This document shows, one piece after another, positions 8,801 to 16,632 of a stretch of DNA of 64,000 bases. Below the pieces are notes generated by a model, which saw only the letters and a program-made list of their open reading frames with translations, was not told the origin of the DNA and ran no database searches. Position 1 is the stretch's first letter. The number at the start of each line of letters is the position of its first letter. Both the position numbers and the translations under genes were made by a program. Source of the DNA: Novosphingobium sp. MD-1 (GTDB taxonomy: Bacteria > Pseudomonadota > Alphaproteobacteria > Sphingomonadales > Sphingomonadaceae); NCBI RefSeq assembly GCF_001014975.1, contig NZ_BBXA01000033.1, positions 434,001-498,000 of the forward strand. Reading direction: 5' to 3'.

Positions 8801-8958
8801 TGTTTTCGCCCATGGCCATTGCCATGATCGGCGGACTCGTTTCGTCGACCTTGCTTGCCCGCATTGCAACGCCGGTCATGTATCTTCTTCTCGCAGGCAA
8901 AGGCGCGGGTAGAAGACCAGAAGAGATGGTTGCTACTCCGGAAGGACTTCCCGCATGA
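5866..8958 (+). CDS. RND-superfamily inner-membrane efflux pump
   Basis: 1030 aa, full length for AcrB-type pumps. TM1 (about 12-32) is followed by PGASPSEVEELVTRPVEDAV, the porter-domain signature. TM4 carries the proton-relay pair in GILVDDAIVVVENI (Asp399/Asp400), and TM10 carries the relay lysine in EIKNSILLVDF (Lys924). Two large periplasmic loops and 12 TM segments are visible. These features fit a proton-driven exporter of hydrophobic compounds (HAE-type) better than a metal pump. It is the second gene of a three-gene operon and overlaps both neighbours by 4 bp. Confidence 0.93.
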   Translation: MSFNPAAFALARWQFTLVAIVLLAALGLAALLTIPRTEDPQLDPPIFIINAVLPGASPSEVEELVTRPVEDAVYRLDGIREVRSRSTDGLSVTRIEFNWGTNPESSYDKVTREVSALRASLPQGLQRLDIVRGRPINVSIVEVALVSEYLPMRRLEKVADRLRERLGTIPGINEARYWGAGRTEMRVSLDMARLASLRLSPTAVTQALRAAGEESPLGAVNAAARRFTVKYGGAFRSPEDIAAVPVLPGDGRALRVGNVAQVAWAQDDHDHITRFNGQRALLVTATQAKDQDVTRLSASINAELDAFERTLPGGVKLVRGFDQSENVKHRIGGLTRDFLIALVLVSLTLLPLGLRAAGVVMIAIPLSLLIGVGILAGLGFTLNQLAIAGFVLALGILVDDAIVVVENIARWLREGADRTTAVIKGTGQIALAVLGCTACLVFAFVPLLALPEASGEFIRSLPVAVIATVLGSLIVAFAMTPLAARLLLSRDEHPEGNKLLQAVQRGIHRFYAPVLHRALDRPRRWMIGLLLLCVLSLPLAKVIGSSLFPPAETPQFLVRVEMPQGTAQRRTDQAVSWVEHVVSARSEVRWTSANVGRGNPQLYYNVAQRETDPAFGEVAVGLKAWEPGKSEALLADLRRRFDSYPGARISIVTFVNGPEIEAPIVVRISGPDVARLAALSRKAEAVMADVPGVRDIGNPLRQPRTDLHLAVDEAAASALGVAPGAIRDAVRTALSGSSVASFRDADGDDYVVTVRLPNAGRSELAHLGKIFVPTKAGASAPLSALATPELRSEAARIDRLRRARMVTLTAYTAPGVLVSKATAQVLDRVKAEVDLPPGYSISLGGEAETSSRSFAGLVPAIVVSSLGILAVLVLEFGRFRTVAVVAGIVPFGFLGAIVALWLTGNSLSFTAAVGLIALVGIEIKNSILLVDFTEQLERDGLPVREAVERAGELRFLPVLLTSVTAIGGLLPLAVENSGLFSPMAIAMIGGLVSSTLLARIATPVMYLLLAGKGAGRRPEEMVATPEGLPA

Positions 8959-10349
8959 CGCCGCGACGGTTCCTTGGCCTTGCCTGCGCCTGCAGTGTTC
9001 TCGCGGCGTGTACGGTCGGCCCGGACTACGCTCCGCCGGAGGTGCAGATTGCGCCGGCATGGCGGCAGCCCGTGGCCAGCGGCGTTGCATCTTCCGAGCC
9101 TTGGTGGAAGGCCTTTCGCGACCCGGTACTCGACCGGCTTCAGAACGAAGCACAGGCCGGAAATCTGACGATCGAGCAGGCGCTGGCACGCGTTGACCAA
9201 GCGCGTGCTGCGGCAGCTGCTGCAGGTGCGGCGCGCTTGCCAGCGGTCGAAGCGAACGGAACTGCCGCACGGGCGCAACAGTCGCTGAATTCAGGTCTCG
9301 GTCAGTTGTCGCGCTACGTGCCGGACCTGCCACGAACAGTCGATAGCGGGAGCGCGACGCTGAATGGTTCGTGGGATCTCGACTTGGCCGGCGGTATACG
9401 CCGCCGTCAGGAAGCGTCCCGCGCCAGTCTTGCCGAGGCCGAGGCCGTTGTGCAGGCAGCGCGGCTCGCCGTCACGGCTGAACTGGCGCAGGCTTACTTT
9501 CGGCTGCGGACAGCCGAAGCGCAGGGCCGCGCGCTTGCTGTCCTGGCCCGGGAAGCGCGAGACCGCGCCGCGATCATGCAGGCGCGGCAGACTGCTGGCG
9601 CTGCGTCCCTGGCAGATGCCGAGCGAACCTCGGCGCTGGCTGAGCAGGCGGCCGCCGCCCTTCCGGAAATCGAGGCGAGGGTGGAGGCGGAAAGAGCGCA
9701 GATCGCGGTCCTTGTGGGCCGTTCGCCCTCACTCCCGCTTGATCTGGCAGGGCAAATGCCAGTCCTTTCCGCGGATCCTGTAGGTGGATTGCCGGCATCA
9801 GTGCTCAGGGCAAGGCCTGACGTTGCAATGGCTGAGGCCCGTCTGGTGGCCAGCAACGCCGCGATCGGGGCCGCGCTCGCCGAATACTGGCCAAGCATTT
9901 CGATCGGGGGGCTGATCGGAGTGCAGAGCAATCGCTTCGGCGAACTGTTCACCGGAGATTCTGTCGCGATCCAGGGTGCAGTCGGCCTGCGCTGGCGCCT
10001 GTTCGACTTCGGGCGGATCGATGCGCAAGTTGCTTCGGCGCGCGGTCGGCATCGCGAGATGCTGGCGGCATACCGTGAGACTGTCCTGCGCGCCACGGCT
10101 GACGTGGAAAGCGGGCAGGCAGCGCTGATGACCGCACGCCAGGCCTATGCTCGCACCGAGGCCGAGGTCAAAGCGCGAGCGGCGGCTTTGGCCCGCGATA
10201 CGGATGCGTTTCGCGCAGGTGCGATTAGCAAGGAGGAGCTGTCCGCTTCGCAAACTGCGCAAGTGGAAGCTGAAGCGCGACTGATTGCCGAACGAGGACG
10301 GGTGGCTGCCGGGGTCGTCGGTCTTGCCAGAGCGTTGGCTTTGCCATGA
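8955..10349 (+). CDS. Outer-membrane efflux channel, NodT/OprM-type lipoprotein
   Basis: 464 aa. The lipobox LAA-C (Cys19) is followed by TVGPDYAPP, the standard start of NodT/OprM channels. Two tandem TolC repeats are visible, each with WW/NGSWDLD-type beta segments and long Ala/Glu/Gln-rich coiled helices (about 75-110 and 150-215; then about 280-330 and 385-445). The LRARPDVAMAEARL motif is present. It forms the outer-membrane tunnel for the RND pump upstream. Its ATG overlaps the pump stop by 4 bp. Confidence 0.92.
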   Translation: MTPRRFLGLACACSVLAACTVGPDYAPPEVQIAPAWRQPVASGVASSEPWWKAFRDPVLDRLQNEAQAGNLTIEQALARVDQARAAAAAAGAARLPAVEANGTAARAQQSLNSGLGQLSRYVPDLPRTVDSGSATLNGSWDLDLAGGIRRRQEASRASLAEAEAVVQAARLAVTAELAQAYFRLRTAEAQGRALAVLAREARDRAAIMQARQTAGAASLADAERTSALAEQAAAALPEIEARVEAERAQIAVLVGRSPSLPLDLAGQMPVLSADPVGGLPASVLRARPDVAMAEARLVASNAAIGAALAEYWPSISIGGLIGVQSNRFGELFTGDSVAIQGAVGLRWRLFDFGRIDAQVASARGRHREMLAAYRETVLRATADVESGQAALMTARQAYARTEAEVKARAAALARDTDAFRAGAISKEELSASQTAQVEAEARLIAERGRVAAGVVGLARALALP

Positions 10350-10795
10350 GCCGGTAACTTGCAGGCAAAAATGCGAATGAAGGACGATCCGGTCTGCATA
10401 GCGCGACGTCATATGGCAAAGTCGGTAGATTCTGCAGCGTATGCTTCAAACGCGATGGTGTGAATTCCATCCGGTCCCGCTGCCGCGCACCTGCCACACG
10501 ATAGGATGTGAGCAGGCCGCCATCATCGATATCGTTGAAGAATTCGGCGATCGCGGAGCACTCGAACAGGACGGTGTGTTGGCCACCGGTGTCGGTCACC
10601 TGACGTAGCGGGACCTTACCGGGCGGCGAGATCGACAGGAACCAGTCTGGTCCGGCTTTCACCGCAGGAAGTCGTATCGAACCCAAATCTGCCGATTGCG
10701 AAGAAGAAAGCAGAAGTCCTGCAAGGTGCCTAAAATTCAGCTATTTCGACCGTCAGTGTTGCCGCCAGAAAGCGGTGGTTTGTGACGGATGACCT
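10350..10795. other. Spacer after RND operon
   Basis: Apart from the GST-like fragment on the minus strand, this stretch shows no gene, promoter or terminator that I can support. It looks like scrambled remnants left inside the IS5-bracketed segment. Confidence 0.5.
10440..10686 (-). pseudogene. Glutathione S-transferase-like fragment
   Basis: The frame contains PDWFLSISPPGKVPLRQV then VLFECSAIAEFFND and later RQRDRMEF. This matches the end of a GST thioredoxin-fold domain (cis-Pro loop, then the E-S/C-A-I-E glutathione-binding turn) and the start of the helical domain. The first strand/helix and most of the helical domain are missing. No plausible start is seen and the frame degenerates after RMEF. 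It is read as a decayed fragment in the IS-bracketed segment. Confidence 0.5.
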
Positions 10796-11095
10796 CTATA
10801 TTTTTTGTAAGAAATCGTCCGGATACATCGATTGATACAGGTGGTGCCACTGCCTCGGATCGACGAGTGAGACATCCGAACGGGGCACCGGGCTCGTGAT
10901 CCACAGACCCCGCCCATCAAAATGATCATCATTGTGGTACTCAAAGCCGCGTTTTACTCTCACCTCGTAGATGTCGAGTGTATCGAGCTGGTGCCCAGCC
11001 CTGAGGAGGTGGGATGATGGCTTGAGCTGATGATGTATGAATTGGAACGCGTCCCTGAGGAAAGCGACCAAATGGAGCCTAGGCTCAGGACTCAC
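10796..11095 (-). pseudogene. Unknown protein fragment truncated at IS5 copy 2
   Basis: A 99-codon frame whose first codons lie inside the IS5 terminal repeat, so the native N-terminus has been replaced. The native part reads LHLVAFLRDAFQFIHHQL, then YEVRVKRGFEYHNDD and RGLWITSPVPRSDVS, ending FLQKI. It is rich in His and aromatic residues, and its base composition is lower in GC than its neighbours. I do not recognise the family. It is probably the C-terminal end of a gene cut by the IS. Confidence 0.4.
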
Positions 11096-11916
11096 TGATC
11101 ACAGCCAGAAGAGCACGGTTGCGGCGAGTGCGAGGGCGGAGAAGAAGACGGTTGGACAGCGGTCGTATCGCGTTGCCACGCGTCGCCAGTCCTTGAGACG
11201 GCCGAACATGATCTCGATGCGGTTGCGCCGCTTGTATCGGCGCTTGTCGTACTTGACGGGGATGGAGCGGGATTTCCGGCCCGGAATGCAGGGCTTGATG
11301 CCCTTTTGCTCAAGCGCGTCCCTGAACCACTCGGCATCATAGCCCCGATCGGCAAGCATCCACTGTGCCTTGGGCAGGTCGTCGAGCAGGGCCGCTGCGC
11401 CGGTGTAATCGCTGATTTGGCCGGCCGTGATGAAGAAGCTCAGGGGCGGCCGTTGGCATCGGTTATCGCGTGAAGCTTGGTGTTCATGCCACCCTTGGTC
11501 CGTCCGATCAGACGCCCGAGATCCCCTTTTTTACCCCAAGGCTGGAAGCCGTGCGGTGAGCCTTGAGATAGGTCGCGTCGATCATGAGTGTCTGAGGTTC
11601 GGCCCTCTGGGCGGACAGGCCTTCCATCATCCGGCCAAACACGCCCATCGCGCCCCACCGTTTCCATCGGCTATACAATGTCTTGTGTGGCCCATACTCC
11701 CTTGGCGCATCCCGCCAGCGCAGGCCGTTCCGGTTGACGAAGATGATCCCACTCAGAACCCGCCGGTCGTCAACCCGCGGCTTGCCGTGGCTCTTGGGGA
11801 AATACGGCGAAAGGCGAGCCATCTGCTCGTCCGTCAGCCAGTACAGGTCGCTCATGCTCAGTCTCCTCGCGGAGCCTGAATCACATCCCCCTCAGCCAAT
11901 CAATGGGTCCTGAGCC
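11082..11916 (-). mobile_element. IS5-family (IS427-type) element, copy 2 (intact ends)
   Basis: 835 bp in reverse orientation to copy 1. Its ends are GGCTCAGGAC... and ...GTCCTGAGCC, flanked by TA at 11080-11081 and 11917-11918. Wherever compared, the internal sequence matches copy 1, including the transposase lesion. The two copies bracket 3839-11081. Confidence 0.92.
11099..11855 (-). pseudogene. IS5-family transposase, copy 2, with the same extra frameshift
   Basis: The same three-frame structure as copy 1: 115-aa first frame, slippery A6G4 (as CCCCTTTTTT on the plus strand at 11523-11532), a short middle frame, then a stop caused by a CCCC run (GGGG at 11443-11446) one base short of the expected five. 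The final frame ends FFSALALAATVLFWL. Identity to copy 1 points to recent duplication or transposition in trans by a functional relative elsewhere. Confidence 0.85.
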
Positions 11917-12238
11917 TAGCAATCGCCCCCGGTGCTTGGTCTCATCGCATGCGCCGTCCTGGCGGGTAATCCGTTGCGATTCCGGTCATGTCCAACGGGA
12001 TGGTGCGAGAAGGCTTGGCTGGCCGGGTGGCCACCGTCCCTGATATGCCACGGTTCGCATGCGAGGAACGGCAGGGCAGCAGATCAGGTCAAAAGGACTT
12101 GCCGCCCGGTTATATTTCGATATCAATATATCTCCGTGACCGGCGCGTGATGCGCGAGACGCCAGAAGCGATCTCAGATCAGGCCTGCGGAACGGATACT
12201 CGCCATGGCAAATGGCGGATGAATGGGTGAGGATTGGC
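11917..12238. other. Upstream region of the cox-like operon
   Basis: No gene is supported. The stretch contains one copy of the shared island palindrome (12115-12128) in a locally AT-rich patch, TTATATTTCGATATCAATAT, 220 bp before the first cox-like gene. It is the likely promoter/operator region of that operon. Confidence 0.55.
12115..12128. promoter_or_regulatory. Island operator, site A (cox-like operon)
   Basis: TTTCGATATCAATA matches 12 of 14 positions of the TATCGATATCGATA motif that recurs at the other island promoters. Outer bases extend the symmetry (TATATT...AATATA). It lies upstream of the leader ORF at 12239 and the cox-like genes. Confidence 0.55.
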
Positions 12239-12352
12239 ATGGTGGATACCGCAGTGACCGGGCTTGCCACGCTAGGCAAGGCACAGACAACCGCACATTA
12301 TCGCAAGCCGGCCAAGCACACCGCTGCCTGTGCCACAGGGGGCATCCGATGA
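12239..12352 (+). CDS. Possible 37-aa leader ORF coupled to the cox-like operon
   Basis: ATG at 12239 after GTGAGGATTGGC, ending in TGA at 12350-12352, which overlaps the ATG of the next gene (ATGA). The encoded peptide is basic and contains TAHYRKPAKHTAACATGG. It has no family I know. The exact ATGA overlap is what gives it some weight; it may simply be chance. Confidence 0.3.
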   Translation: MVDTAVTGLATLGKAQTTAHYRKPAKHTAACATGGIR

Positions 12353-12822
12353 CAGCCATCACTCTCAATGTGAACGGCGCTTCCCACGCGATCGATGTCG
12401 AGGACCGCACGCTGCTGGTCCACGCCCTGCGCGACACTCTGCGGCTTACCGGTGCGCACATCGGCTGCGATACGAGCCAGTGCGGTGCATGCACGGTCCA
12501 CATCGATGGGCGCGCCGTGAAGAGCTGCACCGTTCTGGCCGCGCAGGCGGTCGACAGTGAAATACGCACGATCGAAGGGCTGGCAAAGGGTGCCGACCTC
12601 CATCCGATGCAGGCGGCGTTCCGCGAACATCACGGGCTGCAATGCGGCTTCTGCACGCCGGGCATGATCATGATGGCGGTCGATATCGCCCGCCGCCATC
12701 CCCGGCCGGACGATGCCACCGTCCGTGCGGAGCTTGAAGGCAACCTGTGCCGCTGCACCGGGTATCACAACATCGTCAAGGCGGTGATTGCCGGTGCCGC
12801 CGCGATGGAGGGACTGGCATGA
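12349..12822 (+). CDS. [2Fe-2S] small subunit of a molybdenum hydroxylase (CoxS/XdhC-like family)
   Basis: 157 aa from the ATG at 12349, preceded by AGGGGG; the longer upstream frame is not needed. The N-terminal plant-type ferredoxin cluster ligands are Cys40, Cys45, Cys48 and Cys60. The C-terminal helical [2Fe-2S] domain has Cys99-G-F-Cys102 and Cys134-R-Cys136. It passes electrons from the Mo centre to the FAD subunit. Gene order small-large-medium, each overlapping by 1-4 bp, marks one heterotrimer operon. Confidence 0.92.
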   Translation: MTAITLNVNGASHAIDVEDRTLLVHALRDTLRLTGAHIGCDTSQCGACTVHIDGRAVKSCTVLAAQAVDSEIRTIEGLAKGADLHPMQAAFREHHGLQCGFCTPGMIMMAVDIARRHPRPDDATVRAELEGNLCRCTGYHNIVKAVIAGAAAMEGLA

Positions 12823-15191
12823 ACGCCGCACCTTCTACCACCGCGAAGTTCGGGCAATCGGTAAAGCGTGTCGAGGATTCCCGGCTGATAACCGGCAACG
12901 GGCGCTACGTGGACGATCTTCTGCTGCCGGGGCAGACTTACGCGGCCTTCGTGCGGTCAGCCCACGCCCATGCCCGCATCGCGTCGATCGACACATCGTC
13001 TGCGGCGCAAATGCCGGGTGTCGTGCGCATATTGACCGGACAGGATCTGGTCGATGCCGGTCTCGCGCCCCTACCCTGCGGCTGGAATCTCGATTCCGTC
13101 GATGGCACTCCTGCGAGGGTGGCGGTTCATCGCGCGCTGGCCACTGATGCCGTCCGCTTTGTGGGTGAGCCGGTGGCGCTGGTCATCGCCGAAACGCGCA
13201 ACCAGGCCCGTGACGCCGCCGATGCCGTCTTCGTCAACTATGAGGAGTTGCCGACGGTCGTAGACCTGCGCGCCGCCATCGCTCCTGACGCGCCGCAGCT
13301 TCATGCCGACATTCCGCAGAACCGGGCCTTCACCTGGGGCATCGGCGATGCCGCGCAGGTAGATGCCGCTTTCGCCCGCGCCTCGCACAAGGTCGGCATC
13401 GAACTGCGCAACAACCGGCTCGTCCCCAATGCGATGGAACCGCGCGCCATAAACGCCGAGTGGCGCACCTTCGACCGTTCGATGACGATCCATCTGACGC
13501 ACCAGAATCCGATCGGGATGCGGGTGATGTTCATGATGCTGCTCGGCCTGGAAAGCGAGAACCATCTCCGCGTCGTCTCTCCGGATGTCGGCGGCGGTTT
13601 CGGATCGAAGGCCCCCGCCTATCCCGAAGAACTTGCCGTCGCCTTCGCTGCGCGCGCCGTTGGCAGGCCGGTGAAATGGACTGCGGAACGCACCGAATCC
13701 TTTCTCACCGATGCCCACGGGCGCGACCACATCACCACGGCCGAACTGGCGCTGGACGATCAGGGCCATTTCCTGGCGATCAGGGTTCACACGCTGGCGA
13801 ATTTCGGAGCCTACGTCTCGACATCGAACGCGCTCGTCGTTTCCTACATGTATGCCACGATGCTGACCGGGCAGTACAACATCCCGGCGGCGCACGCGCT
13901 GGTCGAGGGTATCTACACCAATACCTGCCCGGTCGATGCCTACCGCGGTGCCGGACGGCCGGAGGCTGCCTATCTGATCGAACGGCTGGCGAATCTGGCT
14001 GCGCAGGAAATCGGCGTCGATCAGGCCGAGATCCGGCGGCGCAATTTCATTCGCACCTTCCCGCACCAGACGCCGCTGGTCTATTGCTATGACAGCGGCG
14101 ATTACGAAGGCTGCCTTGATGCGGCGTTGCGGCTTGCCGACTATGCCGGTTTCGAAAGCCGCCGGGCAGAGGCGCGAGCGCGCGGGAAACTGCGCGGCAT
14201 AGGCCTTTCGGCCTATGTCGAGGCCTGCGGCATCGGCCCGTCCCGATTGCTCGCCAGCCTGGGCGGCGCGGGCTCAATGTGGGAATCGTGCGAAATCCGG
14301 GTGCAACCGGCAGGTTCGGTGGAAGTGCTCACCGGCGCGCACAACCACGGACAGGGCCACCAGACGGTCTATGCCCAGCTCGTTTCCGAACGCTTCGGCA
14401 TCCCGATGGATCGCATCACGGTGATCCAGGGCGATACCGATCGCATCCAGGCCGGCACCGGAACCTATGGGTCAAGAGCGTCTGTCGGCCTGTCGGCGGC
14501 GGCGCGATCGTGCGACAAGATCATCAGCAAGGGGCGCGAGATCGTCGCCTGCATGCTCGGGGTAGAGCCGGATCAGGTCGATTTCGAGGACGGCATCTAT
14601 TCGAGCGCGGCCACCAACCAGACCGTCGCCTTTGCCGAGATGGCCCATGCCGCACATGCTGCAGCCAGCTTCCCGACCGACCGGATCGAACCCGGCCTTG
14701 TCGCCACCACCTTCTTCGATCCGCCCAACTTCACCTATCCGGCCGGGGTTCATGTCTGCGAGGTGGAGATCGACCCCGAAACCGGCGTGACCGAAGTGGT
14801 GGCGTTCAACGCGGCTGACGATTTCGGTACCGTCGCCAACCCGATGATCGTGGAGGGACAGGTCCACGGCGGGGTCACGCAGGGCATTGGCCAGGCACTG
14901 TGGGAAAATGCGGTCTATGATCCCGAAACCGCCCAGTTGCTGACCGCATCCTACATGGACTACGGCATGCCACGCGCCGACAGTCTGCCGGAGTTCGGAC
15001 TCACCTTCTGGCCCTCGCCCACGCCGGTAAATCCGCTGGGCATGAAAGGGTGCGGCGAAGCGGGGGCAATCGGTTCTCCGCCCGCAGTCATCAATGCCGT
15101 GTGCGATGCGCTCGGCATCGCTCACATGGACATGCCCGCCTCGCCCGAAAAGATCTGGCGGATTTGCCGGCAACGGTCGGAGATGGCCTGA
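12819..15191 (+). CDS. Molybdopterin large subunit, form-II CoxL-like hydroxylase
   Basis: 790 aa from ATG 12819, which overlaps the small-subunit stop. It has the aldehyde-oxidase/xanthine-dehydrogenase hammerhead domain (about 17-140) and the Mo-binding domains. The active-site loop reads AYRGAGR (374-380), the form-II signature, and not the AYxCSFR of true CO dehydrogenase. CO oxidation is therefore unlikely. The catalytic base is Glu747 in GCGEAGAIG. Such enzymes hydroxylate aldehydes or N-heterocycles and other carbon substrates. The substrate here is unknown, but context suggests an intermediate of the island pathway. Confidence 0.92.
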   Translation: MNAAPSTTAKFGQSVKRVEDSRLITGNGRYVDDLLLPGQTYAAFVRSAHAHARIASIDTSSAAQMPGVVRILTGQDLVDAGLAPLPCGWNLDSVDGTPARVAVHRALATDAVRFVGEPVALVIAETRNQARDAADAVFVNYEELPTVVDLRAAIAPDAPQLHADIPQNRAFTWGIGDAAQVDAAFARASHKVGIELRNNRLVPNAMEPRAINAEWRTFDRSMTIHLTHQNPIGMRVMFMMLLGLESENHLRVVSPDVGGGFGSKAPAYPEELAVAFAARAVGRPVKWTAERTESFLTDAHGRDHITTAELALDDQGHFLAIRVHTLANFGAYVSTSNALVVSYMYATMLTGQYNIPAAHALVEGIYTNTCPVDAYRGAGRPEAAYLIERLANLAAQEIGVDQAEIRRRNFIRTFPHQTPLVYCYDSGDYEGCLDAALRLADYAGFESRRAEARARGKLRGIGLSAYVEACGIGPSRLLASLGGAGSMWESCEIRVQPAGSVEVLTGAHNHGQGHQTVYAQLVSERFGIPMDRITVIQGDTDRIQAGTGTYGSRASVGLSAAARSCDKIISKGREIVACMLGVEPDQVDFEDGIYSSAATNQTVAFAEMAHAAHAAASFPTDRIEPGLVATTFFDPPNFTYPAGVHVCEVEIDPETGVTEVVAFNAADDFGTVANPMIVEGQVHGGVTQGIGQALWENAVYDPETAQLLTASYMDYGMPRADSLPEFGLTFWPSPTPVNPLGMKGCGEAGAIGSPPAVINAVCDALGIAHMDMPASPEKIWRICRQRSEMA

Positions 15192-15985
15192 TGTACGAAC
15201 TTGCCTATGTCCGTCCGCAATCGCTGACCGATGCCCTGGCGATGCTGGCGCAGGATGATGGTGCCCAGGCGCTTTCGGGCGGGCAGACCCTGATGCCGGT
15301 GCTGCGTGCGCGTCTTGCGATGCCGACCCGGCTGGTCGATCTTGCGCGGCTGCACGAACTCGCCGGGATCACGCCTGCCGGCGATGGCATTGAGATCGGC
15401 GCGGCGACGACCCATCACGATGTGTCGACCAGCAGCGCGGTACGCTCTGTGCTGCCCGCGCTGGCCGGGCTGGCAGGCGGGATCGGCGATGCACAGATCC
15501 GCCATCGCGGGACCATCGGCGGCTCCATTGCCAACAACGATCCCGCAGCTTGCTATCCCAGTGCGCTGCTGGCGCTGGGGGCCAGCATCACTACCAGCCA
15601 GCGCACGCTTGCCGCGCAGGACTTCTTCACCGGCATGTTCAGCACCGCTCTCGAACCCGGAGAGATTGTCAGGAGCATCCGCCTCCCGGCGTGCGACAAG
15701 GCAAGATATATCAAGTTCCGCAATCCCGCGTCCCGCTTCGCGCTGGTTGGGGTGTTTGCCGCGCGCCTGCCCGGCGGCTATCGCATCGCCATCACCGGGG
15801 GGGGCAACGGCGTGTTTCGCTGGCAAGAGGCGGAACAGCACCTCGACAGCGGCGGCAGCGTCTCCGCCATCGCTGAAGAACGGCTGGATATCGGCAACTT
15901 CACCGGCGATCTTCACGGCTCGGCCGAATACCGGCGCCACATTGCCGCCGTCACCGTGCGCCAAGCCATCTCGGCCATAACCTGA
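15191..15985 (+). CDS. FAD-binding medium subunit of the molybdenum hydroxylase
   Basis: 264 aa from ATG 15191, overlapping the large-subunit stop by one base (TGATG). It has the PF00941-type FAD domain: LSGGQTLMPVLRARLA (pyrophosphate loop), then the second FAD loop IRHRGTIGGSIANNDPAA. A CO_deh_flav_C domain follows from about residue 165. It accepts electrons from the FeS subunit and passes them to an unidentified acceptor. It completes the heterotrimer. Confidence 0.92.
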   Translation: MYELAYVRPQSLTDALAMLAQDDGAQALSGGQTLMPVLRARLAMPTRLVDLARLHELAGITPAGDGIEIGAATTHHDVSTSSAVRSVLPALAGLAGGIGDAQIRHRGTIGGSIANNDPAACYPSALLALGASITTSQRTLAAQDFFTGMFSTALEPGEIVRSIRLPACDKARYIKFRNPASRFALVGVFAARLPGGYRIAITGGGNGVFRWQEAEQHLDSGGSVSAIAEERLDIGNFTGDLHGSAEYRRHIAAVTVRQAISAIT

Positions 15986-16005
15986 CTTTTCGGACTGACT
16001 GCATC

Positions 16006-16587
16006 ATGGAAATCACCGGATCCTATCTCCTGCCTTGCTCACCGGATACCGCATGGAAGGCGCTGAACGACCCCGAGGTGCTGAAGGCGTGCCTCAAGGG
16101 TTGCGAATCGCTCGAAAAGACCGGGGAAACCGCGTTTTCCGGCAAGGTCGCTGCAAAGATCGGCCCTGTCAGCGCGCGTTTTTCGGGAACCATGCGCCAG
16201 ACGGAAATAGATGCGCCGCATTCGTGCCGCATGCAGTTCGAAGGCCAGGGCGGCGTTGCCGGATTTGCCAAGGGCGGTGCGCTTGTCACGCTGGCCTCGC
16301 GCGATGGTGGCACGGAATTGACATACGTTGCCGACACGCAGATCGGCGGAAGGCTGGCGCAGATGGGCGCACGGCTGGTGGAAGGCACGGCAAAATCGAT
16401 GGCCGATGATTTCTTTGGCAAGTTCGCCGCCGCTGTCTCTGCCATGGAACCGGCGGTCGGCGCACCTGCCGAACCGCCAGTATCGCCACCAGCGCCGACC
16501 GGTCAGCCTTCGTCGCAGCGATCGTTGCTTGTGCCGTCCCTGATCGCAGCAGTGATCGTGGCGCTGGCGATCATTCTGCTGCGCTAA
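16006..16587 (+). CDS. CoxG-family SRPBCC protein with C-terminal membrane anchor
   Basis: 193 aa. Residues 1-145 form a SRPBCC/START-like fold of the CoxG family (MEITGSY--P-SPDTAWKALNDPEVLKACLKGC; GG---AQMGARLVEGTAKSMADDFF). A Pro-rich linker leads to a C-terminal TM helix (LIAAVIVALAIILLR). In CO dehydrogenase systems CoxG tethers the enzyme to the inner membrane. It sits 20 bp behind the FAD subunit, so it probably recruits this hydroxylase to the respiratory membrane. No coxD/E/F maturation genes lie nearby. Confidence 0.85.
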   Translation: MEITGSYLLPCSPDTAWKALNDPEVLKACLKGCESLEKTGETAFSGKVAAKIGPVSARFSGTMRQTEIDAPHSCRMQFEGQGGVAGFAKGGALVTLASRDGGTELTYVADTQIGGRLAQMGARLVEGTAKSMADDFFGKFAAAVSAMEPAVGAPAEPPVSPPAPTGQPSSQRSLLVPSLIAAVIVALAIILLR

Positions 16588-16632
16588 AGCGGATTCCACC
16601 AATTCTGCCCCGCCCTGGCTGGCCCTCGCAGA

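Noticed and set aside
1664..11918. The IS5-bracketed segment as a proven composite transposon
   Set aside because: Each IS5 copy has its own TA flanks, so they inserted separately, and both transposases appear frameshifted. Mobility of the whole segment is not shown.
12349..16587. A genuine aerobic CO dehydrogenase
   Set aside because: The large subunit has AYRGAGR, not the CO-dehydrogenase loop AYxCSFR, and maturation genes are missing.
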